Shown: positions 1 through 6,119, numbered from the stretch's first letter. The stretch: DNA of 10,425 nt from Candidatus Woesearchaeota archaeon (GCA_019323495.1 JAHWHE010000058.1:1-10425), one strand, 5' to 3'. A program made the numbers and translations. The notes: generated by a model not told the origin, from the letters alone.

Positions 1-17
1 AAAAACAAGCAATACCC

Positions 18-28
18 ATATATAAAGG
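18..28 (-). promoter_or_regulatory. Archaeal TATA box (box A) for a gene left of the window
   Basis: On the minus strand this reads CCTTTATATAT, preceded by GAAA, which fits the BRE plus box A pattern of archaeal promoters. The same CCTTTATA core precedes the thermosome gene in this window. With the usual spacing of about 25 bases the transcript would start just past the left edge, so the gene served is not visible. The box could also be read on the plus strand, but the only annotated features there are on the minus strand. Confidence 0.45.
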
Positions 29-50
29 TTTCTGTAAAACGTTTATAGAG

Positions 51-54
51 AAAA
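51..54 (-). terminator. Short T-run after tRNA-Val
   Basis: Four T on the minus strand follow the discriminator base directly. Short U-tracts after tRNA genes commonly serve as archaeal terminators. Weak on its own. Confidence 0.35.
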
Positions 55-127
55 TGGGCCCTCCCGGACTTGCACCGGGGACCTTCGCCGAGTCAAGGCG
101 ACGTCATAGCTACTAGACCAAGGGCCC
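55..127 (-). tRNA. tRNA-Val (anticodon GAC)
   Basis: Read on the minus strand it folds as a complete 73-nt cloverleaf. The acceptor stem is GGGCCCU/AGGGCCC with discriminator A73; the D stem is GUC/GAC; the anticodon stem is UCGCC/GGCGA with loop UUGACUC; the variable loop has five bases; the T stem is CCCGG/CCGGG. Anticodon GAC with A73 fits valine. CCA is not encoded. Three positions are unusual: the D loop has AG instead of G18-G19, the T loop is UGCAAGU (G at 55), and position 37 is U rather than a purine. The Levitt pair G15-C48 and the G19-C56 pair are kept. The gene starts 12 bases after the glycosyltransferase stop codon and no convincing TATA box lies at the right distance, so it may be released by processing of a longer transcript. 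It is probably functional given the perfect stems, but see findings. Confidence 0.9.
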
Positions 128-139
128 TGCTAATTTGAT

Positions 140-1378
140 TTATTTTTTGAGCTTTGCAAGTTTTTCCTTGAAATCCTCGACATTGCCAGGCTTCAGCTCG
201 ATCGCCCGCTCCAGGATCGAAATTGCTTCTTTTTTCTTGCCCATCTTTACAAAAAGTTTGACGAGCTTGTTCATCAAAATATAATAGTACGGATCATTGC
301 TGTTTTTTACACTGTTTACGCCTGATTTATAAATTTTTACTGCTTCTTCTGCCTTGCCGCTCTTTTCAAGAATAAAACCAAGATTATTATATATCGCAGG
401 ACTCTTTATATCGCTCTCAAATGCTTTCTTCATGACATCGTACGCACTCTGGAATCTTCCTGCTTTTGTGTGTATCGCTCCAAGCTTTACATAAGCAGTC
501 TCTTTTTTTGGCTGCTTTTCAATAGCTTTTTGCAGGAATTCTATTGCTTCATCTTTTTTGTCCTGCCCGAGCCTCATGTCCGCAAGATGTATGTACGGCA
601 TCTCAAAATCAGGTTGAAGTTCAATGACTTTGTTTAATTCGTTTTCAGCTTCCTTGTGCATCCCCTCTGATAGGTACATGAGAGCGGACTGGTAATGAAT
701 TTTAGGAACATCAGGAGTCAATTTCAGCTGTTCTTTCATCAATTTGCTGTACTTCTTTATTTTTTCTTTGTCAAACTCTTTGCTTTTTTGGAACTGATAA
801 TGATGGATGGGGATATTGGTTCTTATTATTCTGCCCCCCTTACTGGCAATCGAATCAAAAATCGTCTCATGAATCTTGTACCTGAACTTGTAGTTTTTCC
901 CGTTCCTGAATAATCTTATTAACGGATTAGGAAAATAGCCTATCGCGCCTTTTGCAAACTTATTGCCTGTGCTCACGCTTCTCCAGCCAAAGAAATTCTT
1001 ATTATCAGTATAATTTATCTGGTCAAGGATAAAAGCAGCAATCTCCTGCTTGCCCTTGCCCAATGTCTTGTCAGCATCAGTTATCAGTTTTCTGATAATC
1101 TTCCAGTCCTTTTCAGCAATAACTTCGTCAGCATCCAGCACGATAATCCAGTCGCATCTTGCCTGCTTGATTGCCTCGTTCTTTGACGCGCTGAAATCAT
1201 TGACCCATTTCCTGTGGAGGACTTTTGCATCAAATTCTTTTGCTACCTTCACAGTGTTGTCAGTGCTTCCTGTATCTATGATGATTATTTCATCAACATA
1301 AGCTCTTGCAGAAGACAGACAGTTCTGGATAAAACCTTCTTCATCCTTCGCAATCATGCATAAACTTAAAGTCGCCAT
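140..1378 (-). CDS. Family 2 glycosyltransferase with C-terminal TPR repeats
   Basis: The 412-residue protein probably transfers a sugar from a nucleotide sugar onto an unidentified acceptor. The N-terminal half is a GT-A (GT2) domain, starting SLCMIAKDEE (residues 5-14), then a DTGSTD nucleotide-binding segment (35-40), a WxxDFSxxxN motif (58-67) typical of the TPR-linked GT2 group, and LDADE (81-85), which contains the DxD-like metal site. From about residue 223 to 410 there are roughly five tetratricopeptide repeats, a protein-interaction surface. No membrane helix or signal peptide is seen, so it is predicted cytosolic or peripheral. The start has GAGG five bases upstream. A TATA-like box at 1402-1411 lies so close that the leader would be very short. 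The substrate is unknown; cell-surface glycan or protein glycosylation is inference from the family. Confidence 0.85.
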   Translation of the reverse strand: MATLSLCMIAKDEEGFIQNCLSSARAYVDEIIIIDTGSTDNTVKVAKEFDAKVLHRKWVNDFSASKNEAIKQARCDWIIVLDADEVIAEKDWKIIRKLITDADKTLGKGKQEIAAFILDQINYTDNKNFFGWRSVSTGNKFAKGAIGYFPNPLIRLFRNGKNYKFRYKIHETIFDSIASKGGRIIRTNIPIHHYQFQKSKEFDKEKIKKYSKLMKEQLKLTPDVPKIHYQSALMYLSEGMHKEAENELNKVIELQPDFEMPYIHLADMRLGQDKKDEAIEFLQKAIEKQPKKETAYVKLGAIHTKAGRFQSAYDVMKKAFESDIKSPAIYNNLGFILEKSGKAEEAVKIYKSGVNSVKNSNDPYYYILMNKLVKLFVKMGKKKEAISILERAIELKPGNVEDFKEKLAKLKK

Positions 1379-1400
1379 TATAACCTCAATCCAGAAATTG

Positions 1401-1411
1401 AATATATAAAA
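1401..1411 (-). promoter_or_regulatory. TATA box of the glycosyltransferase gene
   Basis: The minus strand reads TTTTATATATT, centred about 28 bases before the ATG at 1378. The expected start site is therefore within a few bases of the start codon, although a GAGG Shine-Dalgarno-like element sits at 1384-1387. It lies just after the thermosome T-run, suggesting a separate transcript. Confidence 0.5.
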
Positions 1412-1417
1412 TTAACT

Positions 1418-1424
1418 AAAAAAA
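1418..1424 (-). terminator. T7 tract terminating the thermosome gene
   Basis: Seven T in a row on the minus strand directly follow the thermosome TGA stop. Oligo-T without a hairpin is a typical archaeal termination signal. Confidence 0.55.
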
Positions 1425-3050
1425 TCACATCATTCCCGGAGGCATGCCGCCCATACCGCCTGCACCTTGCTCATGGCTTCCGCCTTTTCCGCCTGCAATG
1501 ACATCGTCTATCCTCAATATCATCACTGAAACTTCTGAAGCGCTCTTGATTGCCTGTGTCTTTATTTTCAGGGGCTCGATGACGCCTTCTGCAAAGCTGT
1601 CCATTGCTTTTCCAGTTATGACATTTACTCCGGCCCATTTCTTGCCGTTGTCGTGCATGTTCCTCAACTCAGTAAGAACATCAATAGGATCCAAACCTGC
1701 ATTCTCTGCAAGGGTTTTCGGAATAATCTCCAAACTTTCTGCAAAAGCAGTTACAGCCAGCTGTTCCCTGCCGCTCAAGCTGTTTGCAAATTCCCTCAAT
1801 CTTTTGTTGAGCAGGATCTCAGGCGCTCCTGCGCCGCCGACTATCTTCTTGTCTCTCAAAGCAGCGACGATCCCGCCTATTGCGTCATCAATCGCTCTCT
1901 TCACTTCTGCAACGACATGCTCTGTTCCTCCCCTGGCCAAAATAGTTACAGCCTTAGGATTCTGGCAGTCTTCAACATAAATCATTTCTTCATCGCCTAT
2001 CTTTTCCTCGTGCACAGCTCCTGCACCGCCAAGATCTTCTTCGCTCACGCCTTTCAATGTTGTCAGTAATTTTGCACCTGTCGCCTTTGACAATTTCTCC
2101 ATATCACTTTTCTTGACTCTTCTAGCTGCAAAGATGCCTGCTTTCGCAAGATAGTGCTGCACAACATCATCAATCCCTTTCTGGCAGAATACGACATTCG
2201 CACCAGTCTGTATCACATCATCAGCAAGTTTCTTAAGCATTCTTTCTTCCTGGTCAAGGAATGCCTGCATTTGATTAGGGTCAGTTATCTGTATCTTTGT
2301 GTCTGTTTCTGTTTCTCTCGCTTCAAGAGCGCTGTTCAAAAGCAAGACCTTGACATCTTTTATTTTCTTAGGCATTGAATAATGCACTTTTTCTTTATCA
2401 AGCAATATTCCTTTTATCAGGACAGTGTTTTCCACACTATCCCCTACTTTCTTTTCTATTTTGATATTATCAGCATCTATATTGCCATCCTCATCAATTA
2501 TTTGGGTAACAGCATCAACTGCCAGGATTGCTAATTTCTCTTTCGCCACTTCTGCGCTTTTTCCGACCATTGCAGTCATTGCAACCTTCATCAATGTCTC
2601 TTTGTCATCCACAGATATAGGCTCCCCAATCTCCTGCAGGATTTCCTGTGCTTTTTCAGCTGCGATCTGATAGCCTTTTGCCACAACAGTAGGATGGATG
2701 TTTTTGTCAAGCAGATGTTCTGCGTTCTTCAGCAGTTCCCCTGCAAGAACAACAGCAGTTGTAGTGCCGTCTCCTACCTCGTCATCCTGTGTCTTTGCGA
2801 TCTCAACAATCATTTTTGCACTAGGATGTTCAATGCTCATTTCTTCAAGAATCGTAACTCCGTCATTTGTTATGACAACATCTCCAAGAGAATCTACAAT
2901 CATCTTGTCCATTCCTCTAGGACCAAGAGTTGTCCTGACAGTCTCAGCCACCAATTTAGCCGCCATAATATTGTTTCTTTGAGCGTCCCTGCCAGTAGTT
3001 CTGGTGCTTCCTTCTGGTAAAATAAAAATAGGTTGAATTTCTTTAGCCAT
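1425..3050 (-). CDS. ths: Thermosome subunit (group II chaperonin)
   Basis: ATP-dependent cytosolic chaperonin that folds non-native proteins inside a double-ring complex with a built-in lid. The 541-residue length is normal for the family. Visible signatures: the N-terminal RDAQRNNI segment (21-28), TLGPRGMDKM (41-50), TNDGVTIL (61-68), the nucleotide-binding DEVGDGTTTAV loop (90-100), NAGLDPIDV near residue 455, and a C-terminal tail rich in GGM (GGMGGMPPGMM) typical of archaeal thermosomes. Only one subunit gene is in the window; others may lie elsewhere. Start choice is firm: AAAGGAGGGG at 3058-3067 is a strong ribosome binding site seven bases before ATG 3050. The gene has its own TATA box (3099-3108), palindromic elements in the promoter, and a T-run after the stop. 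Confidence 0.97.
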   Translation of the reverse strand: MAKEIQPIFILPEGSTRTTGRDAQRNNIMAAKLVAETVRTTLGPRGMDKMIVDSLGDVVITNDGVTILEEMSIEHPSAKMIVEIAKTQDDEVGDGTTTAVVLAGELLKNAEHLLDKNIHPTVVAKGYQIAAEKAQEILQEIGEPISVDDKETLMKVAMTAMVGKSAEVAKEKLAILAVDAVTQIIDEDGNIDADNIKIEKKVGDSVENTVLIKGILLDKEKVHYSMPKKIKDVKVLLLNSALEARETETDTKIQITDPNQMQAFLDQEERMLKKLADDVIQTGANVVFCQKGIDDVVQHYLAKAGIFAARRVKKSDMEKLSKATGAKLLTTLKGVSEEDLGGAGAVHEEKIGDEEMIYVEDCQNPKAVTILARGGTEHVVAEVKRAIDDAIGGIVAALRDKKIVGGAGAPEILLNKRLREFANSLSGREQLAVTAFAESLEIIPKTLAENAGLDPIDVLTELRNMHDNGKKWAGVNVITGKAMDSFAEGVIEPLKIKTQAIKSASEVSVMILRIDDVIAGGKGGSHEQGAGGMGGMPPGMM

Positions 3051-3072
3051 CTTAATACCCCTCCTTTGAACT

Positions 3073-3108
3073 AAGATATCTTTCGCTATTGCAAGCGATT
3101 TATAAAGG
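3073..3108 (-). promoter_or_regulatory. Thermosome promoter with operator-like palindromes
   Basis: The minus strand has a TATA box CCTTTATAAA (3099-3108), followed by an inverted repeat with 5-base arms, TCGCT(N6)AGCGA (3083-3098), and a perfect 10-base palindrome AAGATATCTT (3073-3082) near the expected transcription start (about 3078). This leaves a leader of roughly 25-30 bases containing the strong ribosome binding site. A second TATA-like stretch (minus TTTTTTATATAG, about 3149-3160) could be a distal promoter. Control by a heat-shock repressor at these palindromes is plausible but inferred. Confidence 0.5.
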
Positions 3109-3176
3109 TTATGGTTGAGCTTCTTTCAATAATTAGAGATTGACTACCTATATAAAAAATTTTAGAAACGCACCTT

Positions 3177-3202
3177 AAAAATAAAATAAAAAAGAAAAAT
3201 AA
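3177..3202 (-). terminator. T-rich terminator after the small membrane protein gene
   Basis: On the minus strand, starting about nine bases after the TAA, several T-runs of 4-6 bases are broken by single A or C. This is typical of archaeal intrinsic termination. Confidence 0.5.
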
Positions 3203-3211
3203 TCAGTTTAT

Positions 3212-3538
3212 TTATTCTGTAGCCAAAGCGACAACTGTCTTTAGAGCGACTACAATTGCGGCAGGCGCTACAAATATTACGATATTTGTCAGGATGCTTA
3301 CCAGGTATCCTCCTACGTTCCAAGGAATTACACCTAGACCTGCTCCACCAGCCACCATTAGTGCGATTGAAGCCACTAGGAAGCCGTGTGTTTCTTTAGC
3401 TGTTATGTTTATGAATCCTACAACCAAACCAAGGATTACCAGCACTAATGCAGAATACATTACAGTATCTGGAAAAAATCCTGTTATAATTGCTAGGATC
3501 ACTCCTATTAGAAACGCGTAATGTCCGATTTTGGTCAT
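3212..3538 (-). CDS. Small four-helix membrane protein, function unknown
   Basis: 108 residues, very hydrophobic, with about four predicted membrane helices (roughly 7-21, 27-45, 52-70 and 75-98), short polar turns (FFPDT, AKETH) and glycine-rich stretches (AGGAGLG, 63-69). There is no catalytic motif, cysteine or signal peptide, and I do not recognise the family. The start is set at ATG 3538 because GAGGTGAT (3543-3550), an almost full match to the 16S rRNA 3' end, sits four bases upstream. Earlier in-frame GTG 3547 and ATG 3544 lie inside that site and are unlikely starts. The strong ribosome binding site, good TATA candidates, a hairpin in the leader and a terminator suggest a well expressed, separately controlled gene. 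It lies between the thermosome gene and a secreted-protein gene on the same strand. Confidence 0.75.
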   Translation of the reverse strand: MTKIGHYAFLIGVILAIITGFFPDTVMYSALVLVILGLVVGFINITAKETHGFLVASIALMVAGGAGLGVIPWNVGGYLVSILTNIVIFVAPAAIVVALKTVVALATE

Positions 3539-3568
3539 GCGCATCACCTCTATTTTTTGTATAGTTTG

Positions 3569-3587
3569 TTGAAAACCGCGTTTTCAA
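3569..3587 (-). repeat. Perfect 8-bp inverted repeat in the leader of the small membrane protein gene
   Basis: Arms TTGAAAAC and GTTTTCAA flank a 3-base loop. It lies about 30 bases before the start codon and close to the transcription start predicted from the TATA box at 3608-3617, so it may act as an mRNA 5' hairpin or as an operator. Confidence 0.6.
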
Positions 3588-3606
3588 GCCAGAATATAGA
3601 AAACTC

Positions 3607-3656
3607 ATATTTAAATATTGTCCTTAATGCGCGCGCCATTTATAAATGACCGGTCA
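3607..3656 (-). promoter_or_regulatory. Promoter region with stacked palindromes before the small membrane protein gene
   Basis: Reading the minus strand, the region contains a perfect palindrome TGACCGGTCA (3647-3656), an immediately adjoining palindromic TATA-like ATTTATAAAT (3638-3647), a GC run centred on GCGCGC (about 3629-3636) and a second TATA-like ATATTTAAATAT (3607-3618). Either TATA could serve the gene starting at 3538, with leaders of about 80 or 50 bases. TGACCGGTCA sits where BRE and activator/repressor sites usually lie for the upstream box. Confidence 0.45.
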
Positions 3657-3669
3657 AAAGCAAGAATTC

Positions 3670-4362
3670 TCATTCTTCAATAATATAGCTTCTTTTTTTC
3701 TCAACCTGATAATTCTCATTGAGTAACTCAACCCCTATTTCGTGTCCGATATTTCTTTTCCTGACATCAGTCACCCTGAATCTCAGCAAGCCCCTGTTCT
3801 TTCCATAGAACTTATCCTCGCTCTTCTTCGCAATATCAAATTCCCTGTTCACCCGGATAGCCACGTGCTGTGTGTCAGCATACAATATTTCAATCTTGTA
3901 ATTATAAGGGCCTGCCTTGTACACTGCAGTTTCCCCTGTCCTCAAGCTGTCGATCAGTCTTTGGGGCTGGTTCTCATAGTCAATAGAATGCGTTATTCCG
4001 CTCCCATATTCTTGTGTGTATTCCCGCGTTATTGAAAATCTTCCTATCGGACCGCCTTCTGCCCTTCTTTGGGATAAAAAAGATACAATTGTCTTGTATT
4101 CATCTTCCTGTAATTTGTATATTTTAGACTGCTTCAGATCGATGCTGTCGCTCATCCCATCTAAATTAAAGTATGCAAAATCCTTGTTGAGGTATTTCAG
4201 GCTGAAAGTATAAGTCTTGTCCCCTAAATTGACGAATTCACTGTCCCCTCTTTGAACGAAAAAAGTAGTTGTGGTAGACAATGCACTGCAAATTGAAGAA
4301 GACAATAAGACTGCTGTCAGAGCAAATATGATTATTATTCCCCTTTTTTGTATCCTCACCAC
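3670..4362 (-). CDS. Secreted or membrane-anchored protein, function unknown
   Basis: 230 residues. A basic start (MVRIQKRG) is followed by a hydrophobic segment (about 9-24) and a small-residue SALS stretch near 26-29, which reads as a Sec signal peptide or uncleaved anchor, so the rest should lie outside the membrane. The mature part is polar, beta-rich in appearance (alternating pattern such as TYTFSLKYL and YNYKIEIL), has no cysteine after the signal and no motif I recognise. Two adjacent GTG codons (4360-4362 and 4357-4359) are the only upstream starts before an in-frame TAG. GAGGTG overlaps the first GTG, while AGGA slightly upstream has better spacing, so the exact start is uncertain. 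A TATA-like ATTTATAA lies at about 4389-4396. The same-strand downstream gene has its own promoter. Confidence 0.7.
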   Translation of the reverse strand: MVRIQKRGIIIIFALTAVLLSSSICSALSTTTTFFVQRGDSEFVNLGDKTYTFSLKYLNKDFAYFNLDGMSDSIDLKQSKIYKLQEDEYKTIVSFLSQRRAEGGPIGRFSITREYTQEYGSGITHSIDYENQPQRLIDSLRTGETAVYKAGPYNYKIEILYADTQHVAIRVNREFDIAKKSEDKFYGKNRGLLRFRVTDVRKRNIGHEIGVELLNENYQVEKKRSYIIEE

Positions 4363-4454
4363 CTCGTCCTAGGAGAAACCACGATCTGTTATAAATCTTT
4401 CTAAAACATAAGCTTTAAATACAGCTAAAACATGAAATATAATAGAGAAATAAA

Positions 4455-4547
4455 ATGGAAAAACCAACATTAATTCAAAAACAGAAACAGAATCTGGTTT
4501 TATCTAGTGTTAATTCTCTTATTCTTGCTAACAGATTTCATAGCTAG
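4455..4547 (+). CDS. Possible 30-residue small ORF
   Basis: ATG 4455 to TAG 4547 encodes a 30-residue peptide beginning MEKPTLIQ, with a basic, glutamine-rich first half and a more hydrophobic second half (LVLSSVNSLILA). A TATA-like CTTTAAATAC is centred about 38 bases upstream, which would give a leader of about 12 bases; there is no clear ribosome binding site. The stop codon falls inside a GCTAGC repeat. I do not recognise the peptide, and a frame this short can arise by chance. Confidence 0.15.
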   Translation: MEKPTLIQKQKQNLVLSSVNSLILANRFHS

Positions 4548-4558
4548 CTGTTGCTAGC
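4543..4558. repeat. GCTAGC inverted/direct repeat hairpin
   Basis: Two copies of the self-complementary hexamer GCTAGC are separated by TGTT, so they can form a 6-bp stem with a 4-base loop. Related GCTA-containing words occur at 4526-4531 and 4661-4666 in the same non-coding stretch. It could be a small RNA hairpin or a binding site; no function can be assigned. Confidence 0.4.
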
Positions 4559-4679
4559 GTATATTCTAAATCCAAACATTTACAGGCGGCTAATCCGAGA
4601 ATAAAGTCTAATTTTACCGTCGATAAAATAAAATTTTTGAAACAAAAAATAAAAAAATTTTGCTAGTGAAAACTATCAT

Positions 4680-4751
4680 GGTGCATGTGGTGTAACGGCA
4701 GCATGGGAGACTGTGGATCTCCAGGAGCGGGTTCGACTCCCGCTTTGCACC
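4680..4751 (+). tRNA. tRNA-His (anticodon GTG)
   Basis: Complete cloverleaf with anticodon GUG (4713-4715) in loop CUGUGGA on stem GGAGA/UCUCC. The D loop keeps GG, and the T arm is GCGGG-UUCGACU-CCCGC with a standard loop. The extra 5' guanosine of tRNA-His (G-1, 4680) is encoded and pairs with discriminator C73 (4751), the main identity element for HisRS. The acceptor stem has a U6-U67 mismatch and a G7-U66 wobble pair next to the T stem, so it is weaker than usual. CCA is not fully encoded. A TTTT tract follows. The HisRS gene starts 51 bases downstream on the same strand. Confidence 0.93.
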
Positions 4752-4752
4752 C

Positions 4753-4756
4753 TTTT
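4753..4756 (+). terminator. T4 tract after tRNA-His
   Basis: TTTT begins two bases after the discriminator base and could end the tRNA transcript before hisS, though read-through into hisS is possible. Confidence 0.3.
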
Positions 4757-4767
4757 CATAAACAAAA

Positions 4768-4778
4768 CAAATAAATAC
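4768..4778 (+). promoter_or_regulatory. TATA-like box of hisS
   Basis: AAATAAATACT centred about 30 bases before ATG 4803 predicts a transcription start within a few bases of the start codon, in line with the lack of a ribosome binding site (leaderless or near-leaderless mRNA). Confidence 0.4.
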
Positions 4779-4802
4779 TAACAATTGTTCAAAAACAAGA
4801 AA

Positions 4803-6119
4803 ATGGCAAAGGAAAAAGAAGAGAACGGCTTGATGCTGGCGCGCGGAGTAAAAGATGTTCCGCCAGAGAAGAAGATCCTAAAGCAACAGATAGTTGACAA
4901 ACTAAAAAGAATATTCGAGCAGTTCGGTTTTTCTCCATTAGAAACTCCGATTATTGAAAGATACAATGTTCTTGCTTCTAAATACGCGGGCGGCACAGAG
5001 ATTTTGAAAGAAACTTTCAAATTCGCAGACCAAGGAGGAAGAGAACTTGGATTGAGATACGATCTTACTGTACCGTTCTGCCGTTTTGTAGGGATGAACA
5101 AGACCTTGAAGATGCCTTTCAAACGTTATCAGATTGGCAGGGTTTTCAGGGACGGACCTATCAAATCAGGAAGGATGAGAGAGTTCTGGCAATGCGATGT
5201 TGATGTTGTAGGAACCAAATCAATGATCGCAGATGCAGAATGCATCGCTATTGCGCAGGCTGTTTTCGAAGAGCTGGAACTGGATGTGACAATCAAGTTC
5301 AGTACAAGAAAGATCTTGAACAGTTTGATGAAATATGCAGGTGTCAAGAAACCAATGGATGCTATTCTAACAATCGACAAGCTTAACAAGATAGGGATTG
5401 ACGGAGTAGAAGACGAGCTTAAAGAAAAAGGGATTAGCGACGAAAGCATTGCAAAATTAAAAGGCATAATATTGATGAAAGGAACTAATGAAGAAAAATT
5501 GCGGTTTCTGAAAGGGCTAACAAAAGATGAAGAAGGGATTGAAGGAATAAAAGATGTAGAAGAAATCCTTTCGTATTTACCTAATAAAAAGAATATTGAA
5601 TTCGATCTAACACTTGCACGAGGCCTTGCATATTATACAGGCCCTGTCTTCGAAGTATATTTGAAAGACATCAAGGAATTCGGCAGTTCATTGGCAGGCG
5701 GAGGAAGATATGACAAGATGATAGGAGACTTCTTAAAAACAAAAGATGAAGAAGCATACCCTGCAACAGGAATTAGTTTCGGACTCGAGCCGATAAGTGT
5801 TGTTTTAGAAAAAGAAAAAATGAAGAAAGCCAGCGTCAAGAAAACAGTCACGCAGATTTACATAATCCCAATCGGCACCCAAAAAGAGTCCTTTGGAATC
5901 GCATTAAAAATAAGGAAGCAGGGATTCAATGTTGACATGGATCTATGCAATAGAGGAATAAGCAAGAATCTTAATTATGCCAACAGCTACAATATTCCTT
6001 ATGTCATCTTCATTGGTGAAGAAGAACTGAAAAACAAGAAAGTCAAGCTTAAGGACATGAAAAGCGGCAAAGAGCAATTAGTAAAGATCGAAGACATAAA
6101 AAAGATGATAAAGAAGTGA
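4803..6119 (+). CDS. hisS: Histidine--tRNA ligase (HisRS), variant motif 3
   Basis: Class II synthetase charging tRNA-His. 438 residues from ATG 4803; a TTG at 4785 would add six residues but has no support. Domain order: catalytic core (about 10-340) with LARGVKDVPPE (12-22), RYDLTVP (85-91), motif 2 VFRDGPIKSGRMREF (114-128) continuing QCDVDVVG (130-137), HisA segment LARGLAYYTG (271-280) and GGGRYD (299-304), then a C-terminal anticodon-binding domain (about 350-438) with ISKNLNYAN. Two positions differ from standard HisRS: RGLDYY is RGLAYY, and motif 3 reads GISFGLEPI (323-331), lacking the arginine normally after Glu. The motif 2 wording resembles, from memory, a second HisRS type found in Firmicutes rather than the usual archaeal form. 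HisZ is unlikely because the anticodon-binding domain is present. Its tRNA gene lies just upstream. Confidence 0.93.
   Translation: MAKEKEENGLMLARGVKDVPPEKKILKQQIVDKLKRIFEQFGFSPLETPIIERYNVLASKYAGGTEILKETFKFADQGGRELGLRYDLTVPFCRFVGMNKTLKMPFKRYQIGRVFRDGPIKSGRMREFWQCDVDVVGTKSMIADAECIAIAQAVFEELELDVTIKFSTRKILNSLMKYAGVKKPMDAILTIDKLNKIGIDGVEDELKEKGISDESIAKLKGIILMKGTNEEKLRFLKGLTKDEEGIEGIKDVEEILSYLPNKKNIEFDLTLARGLAYYTGPVFEVYLKDIKEFGSSLAGGGRYDKMIGDFLKTKDEEAYPATGISFGLEPISVVLEKEKMKKASVKKTVTQIYIIPIGTQKESFGIALKIRKQGFNVDMDLCNRGISKNLNYANSYNIPYVIFIGEEELKNKKVKLKDMKSGKEQLVKIEDIKKMIKK

Larger units (their letters stand above)
4363..4679. other. About 320-base intergenic region without an established gene
   Basis: AT-rich. 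It holds the promoter of the minus-strand gene ending at 4362 (minus GATTTATAAC around 4389-4397), a TATA-like CTTTAAATAC (4412-4421) readable on both strands, a 30-codon plus-strand frame (4455-4547), a GCTAGC-TGTT-GCTAGC hairpin (4543-4558) and long A-runs (4640-4657) before tRNA-His. I found no C box/D box pair and no coding frame of normal length. The A-rich stretch centred near 4650 is at the right distance to act as a weak TATA region for the tRNA. Confidence 0.5.

Noticed and set aside
1444..1980. 178-codon open frame on the plus strand, antisense to the thermosome gene
   Set aside because: Composition follows the strongly conserved chaperonin gene on the other strand; no ribosome binding site or recognisable protein.
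4440..4679. Box C/D or H/ACA guide RNA in the intergenic stretch
   Set aside because: No RUGAUGA/CUGA pair on either strand and no convincing H/ACA hairpin with an ACA tail.
4785..4805. TTG start for hisS at 4785
   Set aside because: It adds six residues not expected at the HisRS N-terminus; ATG 4803 fits the TATA spacing better.
4778..5122. Open frames antisense to hisS, including 5129-5467 and 5633-5851
   Set aside because: Serine/phenylalanine-rich mirror translations of a clear synthetase gene; no independent signals.
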